Assembly: GCA_002067755.1 (NCBI GenBank)
Contig: MVQH01000024.1
Span: forward strand, 1-56,177
Length of the DNA stretch: 56,177 bases
Source: Methanosaeta sp. PtaB.Bin018
GTDB taxonomy: Archaea > Halobacteriota > Methanosarcinia > Methanotrichales > Methanotrichaceae
Direction of reading: 5' to 3'
Below are positions 40,290 through 51,200 of the stretch, piece after piece. A program made the position numbers and the translations under genes. The first letter of the stretch is position 1. Every line of letters starts with the position of its first letter. The notes beneath the pieces are model-generated. The model did no database searches. It was not told the DNA's origin and saw only the letters and a list, made by a program, of their open reading frames with translations.

Positions 40290-41228
40290 TTAACCTTTCC
40301 GTCGTCCTTTCCTTCTGCCTAGATATGCCCACTGATCGTAAATTCCTTTGGAGTCGCGATTGTCGATTACCTCCCCAGTCCATCCTGCCTCATCGAAGGC
40401 CTTCGCGATGAGTTCAGCCTCTCTTTGTGTGTAAGTTGTATAGAGGACTCCCTCCCTTGCCAGGCCTGATGCCAAAAGCAGAATTTCCCTCCACAGCGGC
40501 CAGTTAAATTCATCGATCAGGCCGACCATGAATCCCAGTACGAACTGAAATGACTGCGAAGAGAAGAATCGAGGCAAAAGTCTGGCATCTAATACGAAGC
40601 AGCTACCTGGGTCCATCAGGTCGCTCTTCATGGCCTGACACAGATCGCAGAGATCTGAGTCCATACAGATGGGATGGTGCCCCAGTCGCATCAGTGCCTG
40701 AGTGGCCATGCCACTGCCGCAGCAGATCTCCAGTATGCTTGCATCTCTAGGTATTATAGGCTCGATAAAAGATTTTAGCCGCTCTATTCGCTCTTCCACG
40801 TAAAGAGGGGCTCCTTTCATAAGGCATTCATCACAGAACAATTCTTCCATGAGCGATATGGCAAAATATTCCGTCAGAGCAAGGAAAAAATCCTCCTCTA
40901 CAACTTGCACACTCTTGCTGACCCGAGAGATCCATCTGTCTGCATTTTCCTCTACAATTTTCTGATCTGAATATCTATCCGTCAGCAATAGCCAGAACTC
41001 TGCAGGCTGCTTGATGTGCAATGCCACGCCAAGCCCCAGGATTTCGATACATTCGTCGACATCCTGTTCCGACTGCAATATCTCCTCAGTAACTGGCAAG
41101 TACAGGAGGTCCTTCAGGGACTCTTCGGCCAGAAATATGCTCTCCTCAGCCCCGATGTCCAATAAGCGATGTAGTAGCACATGATCTTCATCTGCTCCAC
41201 AGGATATCAAGCTTCCTCGCGAGGTCAT
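40290..41228 (-). CDS. SAM-dependent methyltransferase with a novel N-terminal half
   Basis: A 312-residue protein. The C-terminal half has the Rossmann methyltransferase signatures ILEICCGSGMATQAL (motif I), ICMDSDLCDLCQAM (motif II) and FVLGFMVGLIDEFNWPLW, ending in a beta strand near GIYDQWAYLGRRK. The N-terminal 150 residues are acidic and helical (ESIFLAEESLKDLLYL, EILQSEQDVDECIEILG) and unlike any methyltransferase cap I recognise. The substrate is unknown. It diverges from the MutS-like gene with about 45 bases between, containing a TATA-like ATATATTATATTC. Confidence 0.75.
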   Translation of the reverse strand: MTSRGSLISCGADEDHVLLHRLLDIGAEESIFLAEESLKDLLYLPVTEEILQSEQDVDECIEILGLGVALHIKQPAEFWLLLTDRYSDQKIVEENADRWISRVSKSVQVVEEDFFLALTEYFAISLMEELFCDECLMKGAPLYVEERIERLKSFIEPIIPRDASILEICCGSGMATQALMRLGHHPICMDSDLCDLCQAMKSDLMDPGSCFVLDARLLPRFFSSQSFQFVLGFMVGLIDEFNWPLWREILLLASGLAREGVLYTTYTQREAELIAKAFDEAGWTGEVIDNRDSKGIYDQWAYLGRRKGRRKG

Positions 41229-41273
41229 GTCGGCGGAACAGATATATTATATTCCCTTCAATATGCTGCTTGA

Positions 41274-43271
41274 TTGAAGCTGGTGGATCTGCCCGGTGTG
41301 GGCTCTCGCATAAGGGAGCGCCTGATCGAGCATTATGGTTGCGAGGAGAACGCCTTGCAGGCCATCCTTGATGGAGACGTCACTGGCCTGACCAGAGGCT
41401 TGAGCGAACGCCAGGCTCTCCTCCTGGTCCAGTATGCTCGCGGAATGAAATATGGCACCAAGCCTGACGATTTCCTCGCAACCGATGAAGTGTCCAGAGC
41501 ATATCAGATGCTGATAGCTCGGATTGAAAGCTATGCTCATACAGAATACGCCCGCCATAAGATAGCCACGCTATTCCCATCCTCCTCTACAGGGCTCTTG
41601 GCCGAGAACCGAAAAATTGTAGAGACTGCGATAGAATACGCCAGGCTGACGCATGGGCAGGGCATAAGCGATCTGCTGAGCATGATCAAGCCCTTGAGAG
41701 AGAGAGCACCCTCGCGAGTGCGAGAGAGAGCTGTGGCAGTATCTTCCGCGAAAGCCTTCCAGCAGTTGAAGGCGCGTGGGCTTGACAAGCTGATCGACCT
41801 GTACCTGACTGAGAGCCCAAGGGAGATTGTGGACCTGGCGGCAAGCTACAGCCACGTCAGCTTCGTTGGTGAGGAGATCGACGGCCCTCCTGGAATCGAG
41901 CTCGCCCTGTCACTCGATGAGTGGTATCTGGCTCCAGAGGCTGTTTTGGGATTTTTCACAGACAACCTGGACACACTCGTGTCAGCGACAAAGGCAGCGC
42001 TGAAGCTTAGGGACCTCGGCGTGAGCAGCTTTGCTGGATGGGACGATTTTGCGAGATGCATCTGCAAATTAGATGAGAGAGATGATCGCGAGGCTGAGCG
42101 TCTTTCCAGGATTGCTGAACGCCTCAGAGAATGCGTTCGCGATGCAACGTCGTGGGCCAATGATGAGCTTAAGAAAAAGATTGAGATGAGCTCTCTGACG
42201 CTGGGCGGCAATGATCTGCTCATGGTAATGAGCCGGGGCGAAGGAGTCCAGGAGCTCTTAGAATTGCAGATGAAGGGCATCTTTCAAGAGACACTTTTGG
42301 AGGCAAAAGCCCACATAGCCCGCGATCTGGAGCTGAAAGGGCCAGAGACTGTCTGGCTGGATGAGATGTTCCCTGAGAAGGTCTGCTTTCCCCTGGAGAT
42401 CGACCGCCAGGCTTTGCACTCCTTTGAACAGGAGCTGAGAAGCAGGATTGAAGAGAGGGGGCTCAAGGCTAGGAGAGATCTGGCCCACGACCTTGAGAAC
42501 GGAAAGGGGTCCGCATTCGAGCTGGTTCATGCCCTCATGGAGTTCGACTTCTTACTTGCGTTGGGCACATTCGCTCTAGATGAGGAGCTATGCATGCCAG
42601 AGATCGCCAAGGAGCCATGCCTGAGCTTTGAATATGGCAGGAATCTCTCATTGAATAAACCCGATCTGGTGAGTTATTCCCTGGGCACAATGGAACATCC
42701 TGAGAAGGTGGTCATCCTCAGCGGTGTGAACTCAGGCGGCAAGACATCGCTTCTGGACCTCATAGCACAGATAGTGATCCTGGGCCACATGGGATTGCCT
42801 GTGCCTGCGAGGCAGTGCAAGATGAGCCTCTTTCAGGAGATGTACTACTTCAGCAAGAGCCGCGGCACCCTTTCAGCAGGCGCATTTGAGACGGCCATAC
42901 GCAAATTTTCAGTCGTGGAGAACCAGAAACGAAAGCTGGTTTTGGCGGACGAGCTGGAGGCGATCACAGAGCCTGGAGCCTCGGCGCGCATCATCGCATG
43001 CATGCTCGACGAGCTGAACAGCTCAGACTCTTTAGCGGTCTTCGTCAGCCATCTGGCAGAGGATATCAAGCGCTATGCCGAAACTGCTGTGCGGGTGGAT
43101 GGAATCGATGCAGAGGGCCTGGATGAGGAGAACAATCTCATCGTGAACAGGAGCCCGAAGTACAATTACCTGGCCAGGAGCACTCCTGAGCTGATTTTAG
43201 ACCGGCTGGTGCGGTCAGCAAAAAGCCCGGAGCGAGAGTTCTACGCCAGGCTGCTGGCCAAGTTCAGGTGA
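41274..43271 (+). CDS. MutS-related ATPase with N-terminal helix-hairpin-helix
   Basis: A 665-residue protein from TTG 41274. Residues 1-30 (LVDLPGVGSRIRERLIEHYG) are a helix-hairpin-helix DNA-binding motif. Residues about 160-460 form a helical clamp-like core. The C-terminal ABC ATPase has the Walker A VNSGGKTSLLD at about residue 483, then FSKSRGTLSAGAFETAI (signature region) and VLADELEAITEP (Walker B), with IIACMLDEL. It belongs with archaeal MutS-like proteins related to MutS2/MutS5 rather than with mismatch-recognising MutS, as there is no F-x-E domain I. Role: probably DNA structure or recombination control, an inference. Confidence 0.82.
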   Translation: MKLVDLPGVGSRIRERLIEHYGCEENALQAILDGDVTGLTRGLSERQALLLVQYARGMKYGTKPDDFLATDEVSRAYQMLIARIESYAHTEYARHKIATLFPSSSTGLLAENRKIVETAIEYARLTHGQGISDLLSMIKPLRERAPSRVRERAVAVSSAKAFQQLKARGLDKLIDLYLTESPREIVDLAASYSHVSFVGEEIDGPPGIELALSLDEWYLAPEAVLGFFTDNLDTLVSATKAALKLRDLGVSSFAGWDDFARCICKLDERDDREAERLSRIAERLRECVRDATSWANDELKKKIEMSSLTLGGNDLLMVMSRGEGVQELLELQMKGIFQETLLEAKAHIARDLELKGPETVWLDEMFPEKVCFPLEIDRQALHSFEQELRSRIEERGLKARRDLAHDLENGKGSAFELVHALMEFDFLLALGTFALDEELCMPEIAKEPCLSFEYGRNLSLNKPDLVSYSLGTMEHPEKVVILSGVNSGGKTSLLDLIAQIVILGHMGLPVPARQCKMSLFQEMYYFSKSRGTLSAGAFETAIRKFSVVENQKRKLVLADELEAITEPGASARIIACMLDELNSSDSLAVFVSHLAEDIKRYAETAVRVDGIDAEGLDEENNLIVNRSPKYNYLARSTPELILDRLVRSAKSPEREFYARLLAKFR

Positions 43272-43304
43272 GCATTTTATATTCTCAGTCAGAGAGTTAT
43301 TTCA

Positions 43305-43523
43305 ATGGAAGTCTGGCAGATAGTCGTGATCTGTATTCTGATGATCCCCCTCTTCCTGGCAGCCAACTACTTCATTGTGAAGAAGATGGCAGCGGAGAGA
43401 AGGTCGCGCGACGATCGGATAGATAGGGCAGTCTCCGAGAGCGTGGCTGCGAGCTATGCAGATAAAGATGCGCGCTATCAGACCTGGCCGAAGTACAAGG
43501 CGGCGAGGAAGAAGAGACGGTAA
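43305..43523 (+). CDS. Small single-pass membrane protein
   Basis: A 72-residue protein with an N-terminal transmembrane helix (IVVICILMIPLFLAANYFIV) and a highly charged cytoplasmic tail (KKMAAERRSRDDRIDRAVSE, ending KKRR). The tail is helical, possibly a coiled coil. It follows the MutS-like gene by 33 bases on the same strand. The start is ATG 43305. No family is recognised; the tail suggests interaction with nucleic acid or acidic partners. Confidence 0.6.
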   Translation: MEVWQIVVICILMIPLFLAANYFIVKKMAAERRSRDDRIDRAVSESVAASYADKDARYQTWPKYKAARKKRR

Positions 43524-43717
43524 AGCTCATCCGTGATTGCCGGTCTTTGCCTTTCATCACTTTTATCGGTTTAAGATTGTCCTTGTGAAGAGCATCATTT
43601 CTTGAGGGGCTGATCCTCACGGGGCTCTGGGCAACTTGAGATACTGATGGAAAAAATTAAATAAGACATCCTTGTGATAAGTACTGAAAATACTGACTTA
43701 AAGTAGGGGCAGAATTT

Positions 43718-46700
43718 GTGCCTGTTGAGGCCGATGTAGCATGTGGTGAGTTGGGTAGGCATGAAACAAGTCGTAAAAATAATTTTAGATATTGTGTAGT
43801 CAGTATTATTATTCATATAATATTGCTATTGATAATCGCTCCTGCCGCAGCTTCATCACTAAGCATCAATTCTCCACTGGAATTTGACGTTGGCGCCTCC
43901 CAGGCCTGTAACCTGGAATTCGTTTGCGATGAAGACACCAGAGTACTATCAGCGACCGTTCAGATTCCAGAAGCGTTCTCCTGTTCGAAAGACTCGAAGA
44001 TCGTCTTAGATGACCTCGAATCATCTTACGATCCACTCGTGGATGGACAATTCGTCAATTGGGATCTGAATGCTGCGCTGAGATCATGTCGACACATAAC
44101 GATCAATGAGGTTGAGCAAAATCCCGAGGGCCCCGACTCAGGAGATGAATGGATTGAGATCTATAACCCTTCGTCTTTTGATGTCGATGTTGGTGGATGG
44201 AAGCTTGTCGATGGCTATTCTGGAAAAACAGAATTCATATCGGAGGGCACTGTAATCGCTGCGGGCGGCTATCACGTCATCGCCTGGACCAATGGCTCGC
44301 TGATCAACTCTTATCCAACAAAGATCACCCTTTTTGATTCTTCAGGCAAGGAGATCGACTGCACACCAGAGGCAAAAGACGAAAAGAACAACGACCTGTG
44401 CTGGGCACGCTATCCCGACGGCAAGGATCTGGGAGATGATCAAGAGTGGAGATTTCAGGAGGCAACGAAGGGTTCATCGAACGGTGGGAGCACCTCCAAC
44501 ATCTATGCTGGGGAGACTGTGGCATTGCAGTTTAACCTCACACCAGGCTGCAGCGCTCCGAGCAACGCGACGCTCTTTGCGAAGCTATCCTCCTCTTCTG
44601 GAGAGGTCTTTGCAAAATCGGCTACATCAGCTGTACGAAGAGCTGACCTGAGCGTCTCTGTTACGCCTGACCGATTTGAAGCCGCAAAAGGAGATGAGAT
44701 AACTTGGACGATCGTGGTGAGAGATGATGGCGATGGGGTTGCATACGACGTTCAGGTCAATGCTACTTTAAATGAGGGCCTGCAACTGCTTGAAGTCGAC
44801 TCTCCAGGCAAGCAGCTCGAGTGGAGCTACGATTATCTGAACCCAGGAGATGAGAGGGAGGTCAGAGTTGTGGCCGAGGCTGTGTTATCATGTGATAACT
44901 ATTCCAACATCGTCGTTGCCAAATGGGGACCGGGACCCTGCCAGGGGGTCCGGCAGGCATCAGCAGTTGACAGGAGAACAGCCATTCAAAAGCTCCCGGA
45001 CGAGCCCCATCGCCTCGCTCCGGGCGAAGTCATAAGCTACGGGATCGATGCCGACCTGCCGATGGGAGCCAAAGACTTATGGATCAATGATACCATCCCC
45101 AGCGGGCTGAACTACAACAGCAGCAGCCTATCCTTGCACGGAGTTGAACCGCAAAAAGAGACTAAGAGATCTACCGAAGATGGATCTCAGCAGATCTGCT
45201 GGTTCTTCGGAGATGTGGGCCCAGCATTAAGAATCGAGATTGAATATAATTGTGCTCTGGCGAATTCGCCTGAAAACCAGGACGGCGCCATCCTGAGGGG
45301 CACAGAAGCCTGCATGACCTGGAGTGACGGGCAAGGAGCAAAGGTGGACAGGGATGCAGCTGGATCGATCACAGTAGCTGAACCAGATCTTATCCTGGAG
45401 GCATCTACCACATCCAAAGTTGCCGGCATCAACGACAACATATCATACACTCTGGCCGCCTACCACTCGGCTAAAAGCCACGCACCTGCCTTTGACATAG
45501 AACTGCAAGATCTCCTGCCAGACAGCATGGCCTATTTGCCGGGCTCTGCTAGGGTCCTGTCAGGGCCTCCGGCCACCTTTGACGCTGACAGCCTGATATG
45601 GCACTTCGATGCCATAGATCTTGGCTGGGACAGCAGCCGGAAGGTTCTGATCACATTCAATGCAACCTGCAAAGCGAAGCCTGGTGATGCCATCGTCGAT
45701 GAGGCCATTTTGACCTGGACGAGCATAGCAGGCGATAGTGCTGATGAGAGAGCAGGCACAGGCGGCGTGAATGATTACCTGCGAAGGTCCTCGGCGCAGG
45801 TAGTCGCCATGGGCCTCTCAATCAGCAAGAAGGCTGATCCAGACCCAGTAAAGGTGGGAGAGACATTGAGCTACACGCTTACATACGAGAATGAAGGCTG
45901 CACAGTGGCAAACAACGTCACCATAATCGACGAGCTCGATCCAGGCGTGTCCTTTCTCTTTGCCGACCCAGCTCCCGCAAATGCGGATAACAACACCTGG
46001 AAGATCCATCGGCTGGCACCAAATGAGCCCCACAGCATAGAGATCAAGGTGCGTGTAGACGAAAGCCTTGAGTGCGGCTTTGTGCTTGCAAATCGCTTCA
46101 CAATCAAGTCCGACGAGCTTGGTCCGAAGAGCGGCACAATTTATACCAGGGTTCTGAATGAGACCAGGCTCGACGTTAACAAGACATCTCTGCAGAAGGC
46201 AGTGCGCAGAGGCGAAGAGATATGCTACGTCATAAAAGTCCATAACGGCGGCGGCCAGCCCGCCACCAACGTCATCGTAAGGGATGTCTTTGACTCACCA
46301 GTGGAGTTCGTCTCCGCCTCTCCGAAACAGGCGGGCGATGGCATCTGGAGATTCGACTCTTTAGCGCCCGGGGAGCTCATTGAGATCCATCTGACTGTGA
46401 GGGTCCCCCGCATGGATATGAAGTTCGAAGGCCATCAGAAGATCACTGGATTCGGCTTTGTCAACGCCTACAGGGATTACACCACCTCCCAGAGATGCTC
46501 CACACTCACCAACAGGGTTTACGTATCATCCGATCAAATGCAGCTTTCTGGAATGTCGAAAGTGAAAATCCTCGGAGAGGAGGGCACGAGCCTTTGCCTT
46601 CGCGAGCACGGAAGCGGGGATTACGAGAGATCAGAGGATCTGCATTTTCTCCTTTCAAACAAATCCATAGGTCTGAGCCAGAGCATGAAGGCTGTTTACC

Positions 46701-48010
46701 GTCCCACCACATTTATGCTGCCGAAAAACAGTTCTCAGCGCATCTCATCCCTTTGGTCAACGGAGGAGAGTGTCAAAAACAAAATTACGAATACAGAATT
46801 TTGCGAATTGCACAGATACTCGACCTGGCTAGACCACGAAAGCCATTTCGAACTGGACGAGAATGGCTCACGACTCGAGATGGAATCGGATTTTCGAGGT
46901 CTGGCATCCATTGGAGTGCAAAAGAGGACAAAGGATTATATCGCAACGACCGAAGACGATATCTCCAAAGAGGAGTACATTGGAGGTTTCCTGGTTTGGG
47001 AGAAGATAGACGACTCGGGCCAGAGCCTGATTTGGGATCGATCTGTATCGGGCCAAGGTTACTTGAATGCAGATGTGAAGATCAAAAACGCACAAGGAAG
47101 CCATGAATCCGGCACAGGTGCCTTTCAGTCTGATGAGCGAATTGAGACATTGAGCAACTTCATGAGGAAGGATATAGATGCAGCGCATCTTGCCCAAAGC
47201 TATGAGATCTCGCCCAGTACACATATCAACATATCTCAGAGATTCACAGAAGGAATGTGGTCTCAAACTCCATCCAGCTTCATTGGTGAGGAGGTATCGG
47301 GCGCAAAATACCTGAAGAAGAACGCAACTTTTTGGGGCCTCAGAGCCATGGAGAGCGAGATCAATTTCTCGGGGACTGCAAAGTTGCGGACTGCGTATGC
47401 AGCATCCGAAAGACAGAAGGTGGATGAGGAGGAGACCCTCATAGGCGACTTCGATATCAAGAGAAAGCTCATGATCTCTTGCAGCTCAAAGTACGACAGG
47501 CCTCATCTTTATCTTCAAAAGAAGGGGCGACTGATCGGAGACGTGGCAGCGTATACCATCACCATCACAAACGATGGCAATGCTGCACTGGGGCCGCTAT
47601 TCCTGCGAGACACATTCCCCCCAGGTTCAAGATTCCTCAACGCCTCCTTGCGACCTGTGAAGCTTGAGAGCAATAGCTGCAACTGGACCTTGCTCCATCT
47701 TGCCATCGGCGACTCGGCGAAGATCGAGATATATCTTGACACTGCGAGATGCGATGGAGATATCATTAACCTGGTGGAGGCCACTGGCGCTCAGGGAACC
47801 ACTGAAAAGAACCAGTCGATCATCTACCGGGCGTGGCTGGACAGCAGCGCACGCGAGGTTTTGCCCGCAGACATCACCTGCCCGTGGTCAGTAGAGGAAA
47901 AATCCGATGAAATTGAATATCTCGACCCTGTGCTGGCCAAGTGGGAGGATAGGGATGGCAGTGCCTGGCCATTGAACTGCCCAAACATCGATGATGCTGC
48001 CACAACTTGA
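43718..48010 (+). CDS. Giant surface protein with lamin-tail and DUF11 domains
   Basis: A 1430-residue exported protein from GTG 43718. The hydrophobic signal or anchor is at residues about 27-48 (VVSIIIHIILLLIIAPAAAS). A lamin-tail domain occupies about 126-230 (ITINEVEQNPEG, DEWIEIYNPSSFDVDVGGWK). DUF11-type beta-sandwiches then follow near 309-405, 555-690, 700-815 (LSISKKADPDPVKVGETLSY) and 815-915. Residues about 930-1260 form a charged region (LREHGSGDYERSEDLHFLL) that recurs in the next gene. A last DUF11 unit (YTITITNDGNAALGPLFLRD) ends the protein. Many N-x-S/T sites fit glycosylation. No sorting tail is visible. Likely a cell-envelope or adhesion protein. Confidence 0.85.
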   Translation: MPVEADVACGELGRHETSRKNNFRYCVVSIIIHIILLLIIAPAAASSLSINSPLEFDVGASQACNLEFVCDEDTRVLSATVQIPEAFSCSKDSKIVLDDLESSYDPLVDGQFVNWDLNAALRSCRHITINEVEQNPEGPDSGDEWIEIYNPSSFDVDVGGWKLVDGYSGKTEFISEGTVIAAGGYHVIAWTNGSLINSYPTKITLFDSSGKEIDCTPEAKDEKNNDLCWARYPDGKDLGDDQEWRFQEATKGSSNGGSTSNIYAGETVALQFNLTPGCSAPSNATLFAKLSSSSGEVFAKSATSAVRRADLSVSVTPDRFEAAKGDEITWTIVVRDDGDGVAYDVQVNATLNEGLQLLEVDSPGKQLEWSYDYLNPGDEREVRVVAEAVLSCDNYSNIVVAKWGPGPCQGVRQASAVDRRTAIQKLPDEPHRLAPGEVISYGIDADLPMGAKDLWINDTIPSGLNYNSSSLSLHGVEPQKETKRSTEDGSQQICWFFGDVGPALRIEIEYNCALANSPENQDGAILRGTEACMTWSDGQGAKVDRDAAGSITVAEPDLILEASTTSKVAGINDNISYTLAAYHSAKSHAPAFDIELQDLLPDSMAYLPGSARVLSGPPATFDADSLIWHFDAIDLGWDSSRKVLITFNATCKAKPGDAIVDEAILTWTSIAGDSADERAGTGGVNDYLRRSSAQVVAMGLSISKKADPDPVKVGETLSYTLTYENEGCTVANNVTIIDELDPGVSFLFADPAPANADNNTWKIHRLAPNEPHSIEIKVRVDESLECGFVLANRFTIKSDELGPKSGTIYTRVLNETRLDVNKTSLQKAVRRGEEICYVIKVHNGGGQPATNVIVRDVFDSPVEFVSASPKQAGDGIWRFDSLAPGELIEIHLTVRVPRMDMKFEGHQKITGFGFVNAYRDYTTSQRCSTLTNRVYVSSDQMQLSGMSKVKILGEEGTSLCLREHGSGDYERSEDLHFLLSNKSIGLSQSMKAVYRPTTFMLPKNSSQRISSLWSTEESVKNKITNTEFCELHRYSTWLDHESHFELDENGSRLEMESDFRGLASIGVQKRTKDYIATTEDDISKEEYIGGFLVWEKIDDSGQSLIWDRSVSGQGYLNADVKIKNAQGSHESGTGAFQSDERIETLSNFMRKDIDAAHLAQSYEISPSTHINISQRFTEGMWSQTPSSFIGEEVSGAKYLKKNATFWGLRAMESEINFSGTAKLRTAYAASERQKVDEEETLIGDFDIKRKLMISCSSKYDRPHLYLQKKGRLIGDVAAYTITITNDGNAALGPLFLRDTFPPGSRFLNASLRPVKLESNSCNWTLLHLAIGDSAKIEIYLDTARCDGDIINLVEATGAQGTTEKNQSIIYRAWLDSSAREVLPADITCPWSVEEKSDEIEYLDPVLAKWEDRDGSAWPLNCPNIDDAATT

Positions 48011-48036
48011 TCAGATGGGTATGATCAGATGGGTAT
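48009..48036. repeat. 14-bp perfect tandem duplication at the surface-gene stop
   Basis: GATCAGATGGGTAT occurs twice in direct succession (48009-48022 and 48023-48036), and GATC of a third unit follows. The first copy overlaps the stop codon of the giant surface gene, so duplication changed only the 3' untranslated region. Confidence 0.95.
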
Positions 48037-48246
48037 GATCGGACGTATACTGGAATGGACTGAGAAAATGATCTTATAATAGATAATTACTTTGTTTTAT
48101 ATTTTTTAGTAAGTACTATAGATTACTGCCAGCTTATTTACTTTAGAATAACTATAAAATTCACTAATATGGCGTTATGATCCACAACTGGAGAAATTAT
48201 AATAAAGGTATCTTATACTAATATTGCAGAGTGAGGAGGGGTTGAG

Positions 48247-51200
48247 ATGAAAAGGCTCTATAGATTCCTGGCCATTGTAATAATATTAATTATATCACAA
48301 AGTGGATGTGTTAGTGCTTTAAGCGCAACTACAGTTGGCGCAGACCTAATTACCGTCACCACTGTAGGCCATGGTATTAAAGATGCAGGCATCATTTACA
48401 TCACAATCGATGGCGATGCGACGCCATATCCAACCTATTGTATGGATATCGATATAAGTACTCAGAATGGCAATAGATACGAGCTCGGCGGATCTGGAGC
48501 AGATCCGAACATCATCTGGATATTGAATAATTACTATCCCAATACAGGCCTTCCAGACGGTTTAAGCAACAGAGAAAAGGGGGCTGCAGTCCAACTGGCC
48601 ATCTGGCATTTTTCCAACGGCTTAGATCTCAGCTCCGGCACTCCAGAGGATGTATTCGCAGCCGCGAGGGCCATTGTCGATTATGCTTCAAGTGCATCCA
48701 TTCCTCAAATACCATCCACTTTAGATCTTGCACCCTCATCCTCTACGAACCCCTTGGGCGCTCAGCACACTGTGACTGCAACCGTTTTGGATCCAAGCGG
48801 GAGGGCAGTCTCGGGCCAAGAGGTGACATTCTCGGTTGCAGGAGCGAACCCTTCCGCGAATCCTGTCAGCGTCGTAACTGATGCCAATGGTCAATCGACA
48901 TTTACCTACACAGGAACCAATGCTGGCGACGACACAATCGCTGCGGCCACAAGCTTCATAGTTCCCTCAGGCGCAATATGGCTTGGCGTGACGCCCTCCA
49001 TTCAACGCCTCGTTATGGCACAAGATGTGCCAAGATCCCTGACACAATCTGCCACGAAGAGATGGAGCGACTCGACGCTCCCGACGATTTCCTCAGTCGT
49101 GCCCTCAACCAATACACCATGCGGCAATGAGAATGTCGACATAACGGCGCATGTCATCGATAACATTGCAGTAACATCTGTAACACTGGTTTACACCGAT
49201 CAGACCGGCCAGCATACAGTGGATATGACAGGACCTGATGGTTCCAGGGAAGGCGATTGGGTTGGGAGCATACCAGGGCATGATGCAGGAACTACTGTGA
49301 CTTACAAAATTTCAGCCCGGGATCAGGACGGAAACGAGGCCACATCTCCATCGGAGGGAGATTATGCAGTAAGATGGAGAGATTGCGCTGCTCCAAATAT
49401 CTTATCTGTAGATGTAGAACCCCTGAATCCCTGCGCCAATGAAGAGGTCGTTTTGATCGCACATATTACAGACGATGACGGTGTGGTATCCGTAAATCTG
49501 ATTTATGGCTCATCAACCACCCCCATGGTGCTGCAACAAGGCGGGAACGCCCAAGACGGAGTCTGGATGAGCCAGTCGCCAATACCAGGCCAGATTGCTG
49601 GCAGCAGGCTGGAGGTCCAGGTTGAGGCCACAGATGCTTCAGATAGGTCCACAACAGTCAGCCAGTTCATCCACTGGCGGGACTGCAAAGGCCCGATGAT
49701 CACTGAAATTACTCCTGGAAGCGTCGATGTTTGCCAGGGCTCAAGCGTTGAGATCACAGCCCGCGTCACAGGCACAGCAAACATAAATGAGGTCCATCTC
49801 GTCTACGCAGATCCTTTAGGGACTCACGATGTGCTAATGGATCCTGACGCCAGCGATATGTGGACCTATACATTGAGCGGTTGCCCGACGGGAACAACCA
49901 CCGAGTACTACATCTTAGCCATCGACACCAGCGGTCAGAGCACGCGATCAGATACGTATACCCTGAACTGGATAAATTGCGGCATCACTAAATCTGCATC
50001 CTCACAAACAGTCTCTCCAGGCGGGCTCGTGACTTACACCATTACGTACACCAATTACTGGGATGATGCAGTGATAGACGAGGATTATCCTGACAAGATG
50101 ATCTTCATTTCTGCGTATCCACAGCCAGATACCGGAACGAATAACAGATGGACGATACCCTTGGGTAAGGGAACGATCACAGTGACGCTGAGAGTTCCGG
50201 CGTCTTCCAATACAAAGTTCAATTTTGAGCAGGAGGCAAGTGGGGTGGGTTTCGTCAGGTCTTGGAAGGATCTGTCTACAGCTCGTGAACCATACGACTT
50301 GGTAAATAAGGTTACGATGTCAAGCCCCAACTCCCCACCCCAAATAGCGACGAGCAGCATCACTGTCACAGGCGGCACTGGGGTTGAACTCAGCCAGAGG
50401 GAGAGCGGAAGCGGCGAGTACCTCAGAGAGGATCTCATAACGTACAACAGGAAGAAGAACTACATCAAGGAGGAGAGCAACCTATCAGTCAAGCATCAAA
50501 GCACCTCTTTTGCCCTTCCGGAAGGGCGGACATTGAACTTCAACTCTACCTGGAACGAGGCAGAATGCGTCAAGAACTACCTCACTTCAGAGTCATTGAA
50601 TGAGCTTTATCGATATAGCACCAAGATCGATAGAACCAGCCTGCTTGAGATGGAGGGCAACAACACGAGGATGGAAGTGAGCTCGGATTTCCAGGGCACT
50701 CGCCACATGGGATATGTGAAGGTTGCAGAGACGGACGAAAAGGGGCACATTACTTTGGAGAAGGAAGCAAGCTCTGACTATTCTGGGAGCTTCAAGGTGA
50801 TTGAGAAGCTGGGCACGACATACACCAATGGATCGACAGCCATAACAGATGTAAAGCATTACGATGAGCCTCATTTGACAGTTTATCAGAGGGGTGAGCA
50901 GGATGCGACGGACAGCATCAATTTGAGCTACACCATCTCCATATTGAATGACGGCAACGCTGCGCTTGGGCCGATCTATGTCAGGGATGTCTTCCCAGCT
51001 GGCACATACTTCCTCGACGCCTCGATCAAACCATCAGAACCGCGAAGGTCTGAGCTTTTCGAGTCGAGATATGCCAACTGGACATTCACTCACCTGCCCA
51101 TAGGCCAGGCGGTTACAATTCAACTTCGTGTCCTAAGATATGTGGCAGTTGATGTGCCAATCAATGTGGTTTATGTATCTGCAGGCTACGACGGTCGGTG

